In this document: in pieces, positions 25,901-36,527 of the stretch
How the letters are laid out: each line of letters begins with the position of its first letter
Numbering within the stretch: the first letter of the stretch is position 1
Source of the DNA: Primula veris
Taxonomy: Eukaryota; Streptophyta; Magnoliopsida; Ericales; Primulaceae
Direction of reading: 5' to 3'
Assembly: GCA_963682055.1 (NCBI GenBank)
Contig: OY821751.1
Coordinates: forward strand, 930,001 to 994,000
Length of the DNA: 64,000 nt
Translations under genes and position numbers: made by a program
Notes under the pieces: model-generated
Databases searched by the model: none
The model's input: only the letters and a program-made list of their open reading frames with translations
What the model was told of the DNA's origin: nothing

Positions 25901-26140
25901 TTTCATAAAACTAACAAAACCCAGATGAGAAAAAGTAATTAAAAGCCAAAAGAAACCTTAAATCCACTAAAAAAAATAAAAAATAAAACACTAAACAGAA
26001 ACACACATACATAAACATAATAAATCAATAAAAAAAAGAAAAAAAAAAAAAAAAACCTTTCCGGATCTTTTGAGATGAGAAGCATAGTGCTTGTTGAAAT
26101 CATGTGGAGAAACATCTTTCACAGTCTTAGCTATCTCCAT
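22940..26140 (-). CDS. RPS19: 40S ribosomal protein S19 (eS19)
   Basis: Structural protein of the cytosolic small ribosomal subunit, needed for 40S maturation. Four exons with correct GT-AG junctions and phases: 26057-26140, 24060-24150, 23514-23697, 22940-23012; 432 bp encode 143 residues, the normal plant length. Signatures: [20 protein letters not shown] at the N-terminus, [20 protein letters not shown] across the exon 2/3 join, [19 protein letters not shown], and [20 protein letters not shown] near the C-terminus. The start at 26140 gives MEIAKTVKD, comparable to MATGKTVKD in Arabidopsis. Intron 1 is 1.9 kb and its donor is followed at once by a long T run. A telo-box-like AAACCCTA and a TATA box upstream fit a ribosomal-protein promoter. 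The gene looks intact. Confidence 0.97.
25500..25890. repeat. 122-bp tandem repeat in RPS19 intron 1
   Basis: AGTGACTATTTTACAAAACC recurs at 25527, 25649 and 25771, exactly 122 bp apart, followed each time by ATAAACAATTATAAGCCAAA and CACCTTAAATCCACTC. More diverged copies flank the block (about 25370-25480 and 25895-25990). TA runs interrupt the array. Confidence 0.85.
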
Positions 26141-26190
26141 TGTTATAGCCGCTAGAGAGAGATAGATATATATATATATATCTGGTTTGC

Positions 26191-26230
26191 TAGGGTTTGG
26201 TTTTTTCTCAACAAATTGTTTGTTTATATA
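26191..26230 (-). promoter_or_regulatory. RPS19 core promoter: TATA box and telo-box
   Basis: On the minus strand TATATAA lies at 26224-26230, about 85 bp before the start codon. AAACCCTA, the telo-box core found in many plant ribosomal-protein promoters, lies at 26191-26198 in the presumed leader. An AT/GA-rich stretch (26150-26180) follows before the ATG. Confidence 0.65.
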
Positions 26231-26310
26231 GTGAGCTTTGAAATTAGATTCTTTCTTTATTTATATAGCTTATTGGGCTTTTTTACTTTTTTTTATTGGG
26301 TTCTTACTTT

Positions 26311-27410
26311 AGGCTGGATTCGGCCCGCTTTTATTCAGTTTGTAGTAAAACCCAGATCGAAACCGAGCAGATTTTTTGGTTTTTTTTTTTTTTCGATCTT
26401 TTTATTTTTTGATTCGGTGGGTGGGTTCGGCCCGCTTTTATTCAGTTTGTGGTAAAACCTAAACCGAAACCGAGCAGATTTTTTGGTTTTTTTTTTTTTT
26501 TTTTCGATTTTTTTGTTTTTTGATTGGGTGGGTGGGTTCGGCCCGCTTTTATTCAGTTTGTGGTAAAAGCTAAACCGAAACCGAGCAGATTTTTTGGTTC
26601 TTTTTTTTTTTTTTTCGATCTTTTTATTTTTTGATTGGGTGGGTGGGTTCGGCCCGCTTTTATTCGGTTTGTGGTAAAACCCAAACCGAAATCGAGCAGA
26701 TTTTTTGGTTCGTTTTTTTTTTGTTTCGATCTTTTTATTTTTTTGATTGAGTGGTGGGTTCGGCCCGCTTTGATTCGGTCTGTGGTAAAACCTAAACCGA
26801 AACCGAGTAGATTTTTTGGTTCGTTTTTTTTTTGTTTCGATTTTTTTATTTTTTTGATTGGGTGGGTGGGTTCGGCCCGCTTTGATTCAGTTTGTGGTAA
26901 AACCCAAACCGAAACCGAGCAGATTTTTTGGTTCGTTTTTTTTTTTCGATCTTTTTATTTTTTGATTGGGTGGGTGGGTTCGGCCCGCTTTTATTCAATT
27001 TGTGATAAAACCTAAACCGAAACCGAGCAGATTTTTTGGTTCTTTTTTTTTTTTTTTCGATCTTTTTATTTTTTGATTGAGTGGGTGGGTTCGGCCCGCT
27101 TTTATTCGGTTTGTGGTAAAACCCAAACCGAAACCGAGCAGATTTTTTGGTTCGTTTTTTTTTTGTTTCGATCTTTTTATTTTTTTGATTGAGTGGTGGG
27201 TTCGGCCAGCTTTGATTCGGTCTGTGGTAAAACCTAAACCGAAACCGAGTAGATTTTTTGGTTCGTTTTTTTTTGTTTCGATCTTTTTATTTTTTTTGAT
27301 TGGGTGGGTGGGTTCGGCCCGCTTTGATTCGGTCTGTGGTAAAACTCAAACCGAAACCGAGCAGATTTTTTGGTTCGTTTTTTTTTTGTTTCGATCTTTT
27401 TATTTTTTGA
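26311..27410. repeat. Ten-copy ~111-bp tandem array upstream of RPS19
   Basis: CGGCCCGCTT (or a one-base variant) occurs at 26321, 26428, 26539, 26650, 26761, 26873, 26981, 27092, 27203 and 27315, intervals of 107-112 bp. Each unit then has AAACCGAAACCGAGCAGATT, TTTTTTGGTT and a T-run of variable length. Copies are very similar, so the array is young or homogenised. Confidence 0.93.
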
Positions 27411-27561
27411 AACAAACCGGACCGGGTTTTTTCGGTCCGGTTTTGGTTTTTTTCGGTTTTTCGGTCTTTTTAGGTTTTATTGTAAACCGAAACCGACCCG
27501 AAAAAATTTCGGTTTTCCGGTATTTTTCGGTTCGGTTTTTCCGGATTTTCGTCCAGCCCTA
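26311..27561. mobile_element. hAT-type CCGAA-rich element with an expanded internal array
   Basis: Left end AGGCTGG and right end CCAGCCCTA are inverted. The flanks CTTACTTT (26303-26310) and GTTACTTC (27562-27569) match at 6 of 8 positions and may be an eroded 8-bp duplication. The right part (27410-27561) has the same TTCGGTT-rich composition as 16211-16471 and 53603-54185. The left ~1.1 kb is the tandem array. It separates the RPS19 TATA region from sequence homologous to the same promoter's upstream part. Confidence 0.7.
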
Positions 27562-28945
27562 GTTACTTCTAATGGCCCTTTTATTATGTTGGTCGTCGTA
27601 AAAAAATGCGTTTACTTTAATGTAATATCAGTGGTTAACGATTTTGGTACTATAATACCAATTTTAAGAATTGAGTTATCAAGTTATGAAATTTCGTCTA
27701 ATTAATATACTAATAATATAAATCGACGAGATTACAGTTACACATTTGTGGATCTATTTATTACGTAATTTGATAAAATTGCACTCATCATGTGATAGGC
27801 AAGAAAATATAAACGTAATTTTATCATTTTGCCTAACGGTAGGGTTTGATTTTGGTGACCAAATGTTTGTTTATACGGTGAGGATCGAAACATATCCTTA
27901 TTTAGCTTACTTGGCTTTTTATTTTTTGATTGGGTTTCAATGGGCCTTTTATTGTCCGGGGTCATATTAAAAAATACGTTTAGTTTATTATAATATTATT
28001 TGTTAAATATTTTGGTACTGTACTACCAATGTTAACGGCAACACTCATTCACTACCCAAAAGTTTGGTTTTCTAATGCGCTCTAACGGATGATTTAGAAG
28101 TTATATGAATTTATTAATGTGTAAACTGGTTTTAACGTGTATTTTGTTGCCTTTTTGTAACATTACATTTATCAGTTATAATGCAAATTTCATAATTTTA
28201 ACGATAGAGTTACCAAAATATGAAATTTAGTCCAATTAATGGACTAATAATATAAATCAGATTGCAGTCACTATATATATCACATTTGCGAATCTATTTT
28301 TGACGTATTTTGATAGAATTGCACTCATCATGTGATAGAAAAGAGAATGTGAGTGCAATTTTATCATTTTATTTAACGGTAGTGTTTGGTTTTTGTGAAC
28401 AAATGTTTGTTTATATAGTGAGTATTGAAACAGATCCTTATTTATCTTATTGGGCTTTTTATTTTTGATTGGTCCATTGTTTATTATGGGTTCTAATGGG
28501 TCTTTTATTATCCCGGTCGTTGTAAAAAATATGTTTGATGTATTATAATACCATTTGTTAAATATTTTGGTACTGTACTACCAATTTTAACATCAACACT
28601 TTTTCACTATCCAAAAGTTCAGTTTTCTAATGCGCTTTAGCGAATGATTTATAAGTTATATGAAATTATTCATGCGTAACTAGTTTTAACGTGTGTTTTG
28701 TTGTCTTTTTATAACATCACATTTATCAGTTATAATGCAAATTTCAATTTTAACAATCGAGTTACCAAACTATGAAATTTCGTCCAATTAAGAGACTATC
28801 AATATAAATCGGCGAGATTGGACTCACTGTATATATCTCATATTTGAGGATCTATTTTTAACGTATTTTGATAGAATTGTACTCATCATGTGATAGACAA
28901 GAGAATGTGAGTGCAATTTCATTATTTTGTTTAACGGTAGATACT
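27562..28945. repeat. Tandem copies of the RPS19 promoter region
   Basis: The segment holding the RPS19 TATA box (plus-strand TTGTTTATATAGTGAG, CTTATTGGGCTTTTT at 26216-26285) recurs at about 27863-27925 (TGTTTATACGGTGAGG) and 28404-28465 (TGTTTATATAGTGAG). Units B (27838-28378) and C (28379-28936) are about 541 and 557 bp and share long blocks such as TTTTGGTACTGTACTACCAA and GCACTCATCATGTGATAG. 27562-27837 is the matching remainder of unit A, which lacks about 150 bp and is split by the hAT-type element. Confidence 0.8.
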
Positions 28946-31043
28946 CAATTGTGACAAATTTCGTAGTTTGATACCTCAATTGTTAAAATTGGTAGTACAG
29001 TACATAAATCGTTGAACGCCGTATTATTGTACACTAAACGTATTTTTCCATTTATTTATTTATTGATTGAGAAAAGCAAATTTCATTATAAATTATCATA
29101 CTTTCCGTATTTCAAATACTTCCAACAGTATCCAATACATTATCCGATGTTATTTTAATGGCTTCATTACCAGCTAAATTATGTAACAATATTTGTTAGA
29201 GAATTTGAATAAATTTCAAAATCTATTTTTTTGCCTAGTAGCGACAACCGTCTATCTAATAAGTACAACATCGCCGCTTTGGTTGGGTATTGGTGTAACA
29301 TTATGTATCGATTAATCCCAAACTTTACCACATACGGTCAGGTATAGACTCCGGTCTGAATTTATTAGAACCAGATCTAGCCATAAATGGTTTGTCGTCT
29401 TTCTGGGCTTATACCAACTTCTACTTATTGGGCCTTTCTTACACTGACAATTGCATGCCCCAATTTAGTTTATGGGATCTAAATTAACACAATCCGATCC
29501 GACCCAATCTAGTAGTGTTGGATCGATATCCGAAACTCCGGAGCAGGCTCGATCGGTTCTAAAATTATAACTTTTTACAATTCAATGACCCTGCTCGTAA
29601 CACGATTACACATACATTATATGCAGATAATACGTACAAGTACTTCGAGTCAAAAGCTGGGTCGGATCTTTCGGATCATGATCAGGTCGGGTCTTATCGA
29701 ATCCTACAAAAATACTTCGAGATGGATCATGTCTTTTTGGACCTGGCCCGTCTACGATCCCTATCCGCAACATGGTATGTGGAAATTCCAACCAAATATA
29801 TGAGGTGTTAATCCACAGTTTTTTTAGAAACTATTATCTAAAATACATTAGTAAGATTTTTGTGGTTGTAGCCACTGTCGGCCCCTCCTAACTCCTCCCC
29901 ATCGTCATGCTTACCAGAGTTAGATCGTCTTTTGAATATATTTCAAACATTATGATGTATTATAAAAAGTTACATTTGTGTGTGGATTGTTATGAGCTTT
30001 AGTATAAGTGATCCGATTTGGTTAATGAGCTCGTATTGGGGCTTTCATTTTGTATTAGCGTTACTGTCACATTTATCATAGTTACTATGACTGGTTTATT
30101 CTGTTCATTCAAACGGTGCCGCACCAAGTAGAGCAACGTTGTTCAGGTATGAATTTCTAAGGTCTGGATTGGTTTGAAATTGAGTGTTTCTACTTGAGTA
30201 GCAAAAGTTCTGATTTGCAAAACTTAGGAAAGGAAAAGTAAAACCATAAGAACATGAAAAAAATTGCCTAAAAGTAGATTCTGACAGAGACAAAGAGAAG
30301 AGAGACTATATACATAGAAAACCAATCTAGAACAATAATATATGGTTGTTTCGTCCGACAACGAGGTTTATGTCAAGGGTCCGCACAGTGCTCGCAAAGT
30401 GTTCTACTAATTTTACAAATACATAGCCAATTCAACCAACTTTTACTACTAATATAAACATGATACCAAAAGAGAAATGTCATACCAGGCTACCAACCAA
30501 CAGTTTCCCCAGTTGTAAAAAATGGAAATTAAAGAAACAGTGAATATAGGAATTGGATACATAATACATCAATGCCACATTATTTGGTACTGTGCGCGTA
30601 AAAGAACATATCGCAGCAAAAATGTAACGAGTCACAGCCTACGACGACAGAACCTGGACTAGAATTTGTTCAAGGGATTACTTTTTTTTTAAAAGAGAGT
30701 TCAAAGGTTACTTATGATCAAGATTCAAGCACAATTGAAAACAAGCAAACTTGTATCTATTTTACAAGAAGAAAACTTCTGATATAATGCTGTTACAGTA
30801 GAAGAAAAACCTCAAATTAAACCAAAGCCATGTTCCAAACCATAAATTTATCCAAAATAATGAAACGTAGTAGTATAATTCAATGTTCTATAATTTTTTT
30901 ACAAAAACTTGTATCTTCTGCTTATAACTTATAAGCTTTATTTCACTTGCTTGGTCAGCTCAATCGGCTTCTCTATCAATGAAAAACAGAAGTTCCAGCT
31001 TATTTGCTTAACGGTGCAGCTAAACAAACCTTTACTACCATCC
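28946..31043. other. Intergenic region, no gene seen
   Basis: 28962-29045 is an inverted partial copy of the unit in the preceding repeat block (GGTAGTACAGTACATAAATC against TACTGTACTACCAATTTTAA). 29490-29770 is GC-richer with repeated GGTCGG / CGGATC words but no open gene. A 62-codon frame at 30105-30293 (-) has no family I recognise. The right end should hold the F-box 3'UTR. Confidence 0.5.
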
Positions 31044-31793
31044 TCACTTCCAATCAAGCATGTCCAATAACCATAGAACCTCATTCTCAGAATTAGCAAC
31101 ATCACAAAAATCCATTTCGATCCCAAAAACGTCGATTACCCCTTCATTACCATCATCCACAAATAGCAAAGAGATCCATGCCCTTATACCCGATACAAAA
31201 GGGTACATTGGTGAAAAATCTAGATAGTCAAACGCAAGTGCCCTATAAGCCGTTCGGTCAACATAATCAAATATTGATTTATTGATAATACGTGCAATTT
31301 TATTCGAGTCTTTTCGTCCCACGAGCAAAGAAACAGTCACTGTTTCGAATAAAGGGACGCTAAACCTAGGCTCAACAGGCAATGTCATCTTATAGTCAGG
31401 ACCCTCTAGATGAAACCTAAGCATGTCACATACTCCTTCTGGGAGGGCGATTATACCCTTTTGTAGGACAGGCCCAGGGACATGTTCGGAGAAGATCAGC
31501 TTTTCTTCGGCCCATATATCAATGTAGAAGTCTAGGTCGATAAAGGAGATACGAGGAGGTAAAAGAGTCCGTTGAGTTTTGCGTTTGTGAAATGTTTTGT
31601 ATAGTTTGTAGTAGGATTCAAAAGGGGGAGATGGGTTTTTGCATATCGAAGGCCATCTACGGGCACAAAGGCCTTTCCATAAATAATCGTCTTGGGCTAA
31701 TTCTCGCCATCGCTTACATACGGACATACAAAAAGCAAGATCAGGGCCTTCTAGAAATGGGAATACGATTTTGTAAATTTCATCACATGACAT
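31044..31793 (-). CDS. F-box protein, At5g39250-like
   Basis: F-box proteins are substrate adaptors of SCF ubiquitin ligases, binding SKP1 through the F-box. One exon encodes 249 residues, very close to the Arabidopsis relative (about 252 by memory). The N-terminal F-box covers about residues 1-45: VFPFLEGPDLAFCMSVCKRW, then LAQDDYLWKGLCARRWPS. The rest has blocks recalled from that relative: LPPRISFIDLDFYIDIWAEE, DYKMTLPVEPRF, IARIINKSIFDYVDRTAYRA, VSGIRAWISLLF, and the terminal EVLWLLDMLDWK. It has no Kelch or LRR repeats. The substrate is unknown. The start at 31793 gives MSCDEIYKIVF, matching MSCEE at the relative's start. An acceptor at 31852/31853 suggests a spliced 5'UTR. Confidence 0.92.
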   Translation of the reverse strand: MSCDEIYKIVFPFLEGPDLAFCMSVCKRWRELAQDDYLWKGLCARRWPSICKNPSPPFESYYKLYKTFHKRKTQRTLLPPRISFIDLDFYIDIWAEEKLIFSEHVPGPVLQKGIIALPEGVCDMLRFHLEGPDYKMTLPVEPRFSVPLFETVTVSLLVGRKDSNKIARIINKSIFDYVDRTAYRALAFDYLDFSPMYPFVSGIRAWISLLFVDDGNEGVIDVFGIEMDFCDVANSENEVLWLLDMLDWK

Positions 31794-31924
31794 TTTCAGC
31801 TCTAGTTAGATACCAAAAGAGAAAGAGCCAGGGAAGCAGCAAGCTAGTACCCTGTAAAATAAACAAGAAACAAAAAAAAAAGTCAATTCGGAAGAAGTTT
31901 CCTTCAAGAAGTCTAGCAGTGAGA

Positions 31925-32360
31925 TATATGTCGTGTTTGGCTACGGATTTTAAGCTAGGTTTACAGTTTATTTGCTAAAGCCTGGATTCCATTCAGTACA
32001 TGAGCTGATAACTTGGGCTTTTCTGGTTTTTTGGTCTGAAAAAAGCTAGAAGCTTTAACCCGGATGAGTCCACATTCTTTTACACTGTCTGCCTCCAAAA
32101 AAGAGAGCTTATTTGCCTATAAGCTGTAACTGAATACCATAGGAAGTAAACTTGACACTGTCTGCCTCATTATGGCTTCGGTTCAGCTGTTGTCTTTTCA
32201 ACTCAGTTTTTTTTAGTTTTTTCCTTGAAAGGCTAGATTTCCTTTGGTTGTTGGCAAACTTAAAAGCTGTGCTTTTCTGAAAACCCCGAAGCTAATTGGG
32301 TCTAGTTTTTGTTTCTCAATGTAAAAGAGCAAGATTGTTTGCTTAAAAGCTACAGCCAAA
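31925..32360 (+). mobile_element. Dispersed TTTGG...TTTTAAGC element, copy 1
   Basis: Imperfect terminal inverted repeats: TTTGGCTACGGATTTTAAGC at the left, and GCTTAAAAGCTACAGCCAAA at the right. An inverted copy lies at 36020-36430. Shared landmarks include GCCTGGATTCCATTC, AAAAAAGCTAGAAGCTTTAA and GGAAGTAAACTTGACACTGT. No clear target duplication. Partial relatives occur at 8240-8560, 17920-18500 and 56930-57000. Confidence 0.65.
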
Positions 32361-32689
32361 TAAGCTCTAATATGCCAAACGTAACTACATCAGATAGTAA
32401 AGAAAACAACTCCAGGTCCTAGCATCTTAAGCCTAGTAACAGATTAAAATGGAGATATGCAATGACTAATGCATAGAGAATTGTAAGTTACTTGTTAATA
32501 ACACGTCTTCCATTTTCATTAAGAAGAAAAAAGCGCGTCTTGTCCTAGCCAGCTAGATTTCCACAGGTCTATCATTTCATCTCAAAAAGTCGTAGTTGTT
32601 ACTCAAGGGCTTAGTTTTATACATGGAAATGGGTAAAAGCGCAAGGGTATTTCTTAGCAAAATTGATAAATTAGGGAAAGCGCTTTATG

Positions 32690-32840
32690 AAGTACACTAA
32701 CTCATGGGTACTAAAAAGTACATCTAATACGAAGTACAAAACTAAAAGTACAATCTAATACGAAGTACACTTCAAAGTACAATCTAATACGAAGTACACT
32801 TAAAGTACAATCTAATATGAAGTACACTAACTTATAAAGT
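32690..32840. repeat. Short tandem repeat, AAGTACAATCTAATACGAAGTAC type
   Basis: Four imperfect copies of a ~31-35 bp unit with CTAATACGAAGTACA, in the F-box 5'UTR intron. Confidence 0.85.
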
Positions 32841-34284
32841 TCACTGAAGGCTAAACCAAAAAAGAGAAAATTGGGCAAAAAGGAACCGTCTGAACGAAAA
32901 TGAAATTGAAAACCATGATATAGTACTCAAAGTACACCGCTCAAGTTATTGCTAACCCTTTCCAGTAACAGTCATGAAAGATTTTAGCCCTAAAAGCAGG
33001 AAAAAAACCCCAGCTTGCAAGTGAAGATGTGCTCATGAGCTAATTTACACAAGTCCAATCACATACTTAGGCGACATGGAATCATAACAGGTGTTCTTTT
33101 TTATCGAATTGGTGATTTTGGGAATGAGACATGATTGCCACTTTGCCAGTACAATTAGAGTGCGGAACTAAATATGGATGCGGAAAAGAACTATTGTATA
33201 TGGGGGATTTTCTTCTCTACTAAAGCACCTATTGCATAACTACAACAAAGCATTTCATTCTGTACTCATGTACCGAACACACCCTCTGAGTGATCTTCTT
33301 TATATTTATCAAGGTTAAGCATTCCATTCCAAAGCAACAAGCTAAATCTTGGTACTAAAAGCACAAAATTAACAAAACATAGAAGAAGTTTAAACTACAA
33401 CAAAAAATCTCGTACTATATCCATGTGTGTTCATCATCGTATTTATCAAGAGTAAGCATTTCATTCCATCGCAACAAACTAGGCTACAATACTAAAAAAA
33501 ATCCACTTAAAATTTGATCAAAAAGCAAAGGTCCCAAGTCGAAACAAATTGATTGATTATGAATGCAATTTGAGAATCATGATTCGCAATTCTAGATACA
33601 CCACTCGAGTTATCGCTAACAATTTTTAATAACAGCCATTTAATACATTTGAGCCTTGAAAGCAGGAAAAAGCATACACCAAGGTTGCTAAAAAAGATTA
33701 ATTAATGGCCTACGACGAAACTGGCTGAAAGACAGTGTTAAGGATAACAATAGAATTATACTCAAAACTTCTAGAGTTAAAATTCCCAATTTCGTTTTTA
33801 AGCATCAAGTAAGCTGAAGACAAGCGTATTACTTCGATTGCTAAAAAAGGTAAAACTTGTATCATAATTATCACAACCCAATAAAGAAATCTAACAATAA
33901 CCCAATAAAAAAGTGAAGCAAGTACATTTTATCTTGGCAAGTTCATCATGTCATCTAAATTTCGGCATCAAACCGATACATAAATATTGGGTGTTGTTTA
34001 GTTGCGGCCTCTAAGCTTTTTTTTTCCTCTAACAACTTAAAAATTGTCAAGAAAAGCTATAAGATTTACACCTAATTGGACATAATTTTTTTTTCCCATC
34101 CTCAAAAAATCTAATTTCTTACAAGTTTCTAGCCAAATGATTCTTCTTTTTTTCGTTTTTTCAAAGATTTGAAAAATGAATACCTATCAGGCATCATGGA
34201 AAATCAATTTTGATAAAAACCAACATAATAACAAAATTAAATTTAAAAAGTTTGACCCAAAAGTCAAATACCTAGTGAACCAAA

Positions 34285-34450
34285 AAAAGCACAAATCTTT
34301 TTTACAAATTCACTACAATACTAACACAAAAATAACCATTCAAAACAAAGAACAAATCTTTTTAACAAAATCACTACAACATGGGCACAATAATAACAAT
34401 TAAAAAAAAACAGTTTTTTTTAACAAAATCACTACAACATCAGCACAAAA
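34285..34450. repeat. ~65-bp tandem repeat
   Basis: Three copies containing TTTTAACAAAATCACTACAA followed by a CACAAAAATAACAA-like run. Confidence 0.8.
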
Positions 34451-34649
34451 ATAACAACTGACGCCTAATTATAAATTTCGAAAAGAAAATAGAAAATCAG
34501 TAAATTCAACAAGTATTTCAGATCTAAACCATTTATTATTATTATTTTTTGGAAATAATAGAAAAAAAAACAGTGATCTCACCTTGTAATTGGCAAATAG
34601 GAAAACCCTTTTAATTTGGTGAGATTTCAATCAGACAAACGAAATCTCT

Positions 34650-34690
34650 CCAGAGAGAGAGAGAGAGAGAAAGAGAGGGAGAGAGATTTG
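34650..34690. repeat. GA microsatellite in the likely F-box leader
   Basis: AGAGAGAGAGAGAGAGA followed by AAGAGAGGGAGAGAGA. On the minus strand this gives a CT-rich stretch, typical of a plant leader or proximal promoter. Confidence 0.75.
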
Positions 34691-34930
34691 ATAGTGATAG
34701 TTGTTTTGCAATAAAAACATGAATTGACTTTTTGTACAAAATGACCACTTTTTGTTTTAGATAATTGTCTTTTTTTATTCCAAAATTTTATGAGTGAAAA
34801 TTAGCACTGATCACTTTTAAAAATTGTTCCAAAAAAAAAAAACACTTTTAAAAATTAAAGACTATAGTTTCAAAAACTTATGGGTGAAATTATATATTCT
34901 CAAAAACTAGAAATTTCTAAATTCGCTTGT

Positions 34931-35090
34931 AAATTATACATCCGTATTTTATCTATTTATCTATTGATATTCATATCCGTCATTTCTGATAAAGCTTTTG
35001 GGAATTTTCAAATTATACATCCGTATTTTATCTATTTATCTATCGATATTCATGTCTGTCATTCCTGGTAAAGCTTTTGGGAATTTCTTC
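34931..35090. repeat. Tandem duplication of ~79 bp
   Basis: Two adjacent copies of a unit containing AATTATACATCCGTATTTTA, TCTATTTATCTAT and AAAGCTTTTGGGAATTT, differing at a few positions. Confidence 0.9.
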
Positions 35091-35601
35091 TGATTTTTTA
35101 TTGTCTATAATCGAATTATATATCACCGGGACCTTTTAAGTTGATTTGTGCGGTCGACTAGATCAATTGAGTTTGATATCTTTACCGGTTGAAATTCAGC
35201 TGAATTAGGGTTGCTGAAAATCGATTTGATTCAAGTAAATTTGCTTCAGTGTTGAATATTTTGATTTTTTGATTTTGTTATTATTATATATTGTATATTT
35301 AATGAGAGCTTTTCTGTTATGAATTTATGTTATAAGAAATTTGTTTGGATTTTGTTTAGTTTCTTTAATTTGTGAAAAAAATATTTGGGTTCGATTTTTT
35401 GATTTGTAAAAAAGGAAAAATGCCGGTGTTTCAAGAAAAACAATCATTTACTTGAGTATTTCGTTTCATTATATTTATGATTTATTTGATATTGTACATA
35501 TTTTTATTTAGAAAAATTGTAGGGATTTTTGTGTTTAATTGCGAAGTTTTTTACATATCGTGCGTAACACATTGAAATGAATAATTAGTATCGATGAGTA
35601 A

Positions 35602-35726
35602 ACCGATTAGGAGTACCTTAGTGAGTTAGAACCCGCTAGTAACAGCTTCGGTACTAGGTTTGAGTCTTGTTAAATGGGTACGTGTGAAATCACTTGATAC
35701 TAAGATTTTAAAAGAAAAAAAAAAGA
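35602..35726 (+). mobile_element. tRNA-derived SINE
   Basis: 125 bp flanked by a perfect 12-bp target duplication ATCGATGAGTAA (35590-35601 and 35727-35738). It has a box A-like TACCTTAGTGAGTTAGA, a box B-like GGTTTGAGTCTTG about 40 bp downstream, and an A-rich 3' tail AAAGAAAAAAAAAAG. This is the standard layout of a plant SINE copied by LINE machinery. The perfect duplication suggests a fairly young insertion. Confidence 0.85.
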
Positions 35727-36019
35727 ATCGATGAGTAAGATTTTCTCAATCTCGTGAGGTTCATATGCTCTAATTGATTACGAAATATGGATATTAAGTT
35801 TGAAAAATGCTATGGATATGAGAAAAAAAAGATTAACGTCGCGAGGAAAAAGAGTATAATCTCAAGAACAACAAAATGGGCTTGAAGTTTTGAAAATAAC
35901 TACCAAGTATATAATTTGAAAAAAAAGGGTATTAAATGAAAAAAAAGGGCATAAAGTTAAAAAAAAAATACAAACTTGAAAAAAATGCTTGAACTTCGAA
36001 AAATGTGTCCGACCTCAGG

Positions 36020-36430
36020 AAAAATGGTTTAAGCCAACAAGCTTGCATTTTTTACATTGATGGAAAAAAGCTAGGCTCAATTAGCTTCAAGTTCTTTCAG
36101 AAAAGCTCTGCTTTTAAGCTCGCTAACTAAAGGAAGTCTAGCCTTTTAAGAAAAAATAAATCTGAGTCAGAAAACTCAGGCAAACGAGGCCATAATGGAA
36201 CAGACAGTGATCAAGTTTACTTCGTATGGTATTGTTCCGTTGCAGCTATTGTGTTTTTGAGGTACTAAACGAATGTGGATTCATCCGGTTTAAAGCTTCT
36301 AGCTTTTTTCAAACGAAAAACCAAATGAGCCAAAAGTTTTCAGTTGATGTATCAAATGGAATACAGGCTTAAGCTAAGAAACTATAAACCTGAGCTTGAT
36401 GTAAAAGTATGCTACGACCTAAGCTACAAG
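36020..36430 (-). mobile_element. Dispersed TTTGG...TTTTAAGC element, copy 2 (inverted)
   Basis: Reverse complement of the element at 31925-32360: GAATACAGGCTTAAGC, AAAGCTTCTAGCTTTTTTCA and CAAGTTTACTTCGTATGGTA match it in inverted orientation. The pair flanks the F-box leader exon as a ~4-kb-spaced inverted repeat. Confidence 0.65.
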
Positions 36431-36527
36431 TTATTTAGCGCTATGCACAAATAAAACCTATCTATCTTGTGATCCTTAAGAAGCAAGTCGAATGGTGAAA
36501 TGAACTTTCACAAAATTCGTAGATATC

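Larger units (their letters stand above)
31852..34582 (-). other. Probable 5'UTR intron of the F-box gene
   Basis: A strong minus-strand donor CAAG|GTGAGATC at 34583/34582 and an acceptor TTTTACAG|GG at 31852/31851 would join a leader exon (about 34583-34690, containing a GA run) to the coding exon. The 2.73 kb between holds no gene. It contains several repeats and a MITE-like element (31925-32360). This is inferred from splice consensus only. Confidence 0.5.

Noticed and set aside
26635..27562. Long plus-strand frames of 126 and 161 codons with repeated VRPAFIRFVVKPK blocks
   Set aside because: They are produced by the 111-bp array, whose period is a multiple of three; no conserved domain and the sequence is transposon-derived.
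29490..29800. GGTCGG-rich segment as a gene or LTR
   Set aside because: Open frames on both strands are short, and no ends or domain could be identified.
30105..30293. 62-codon minus frame before the F-box gene
   Set aside because: No homologous family recognised and no start or splice context.
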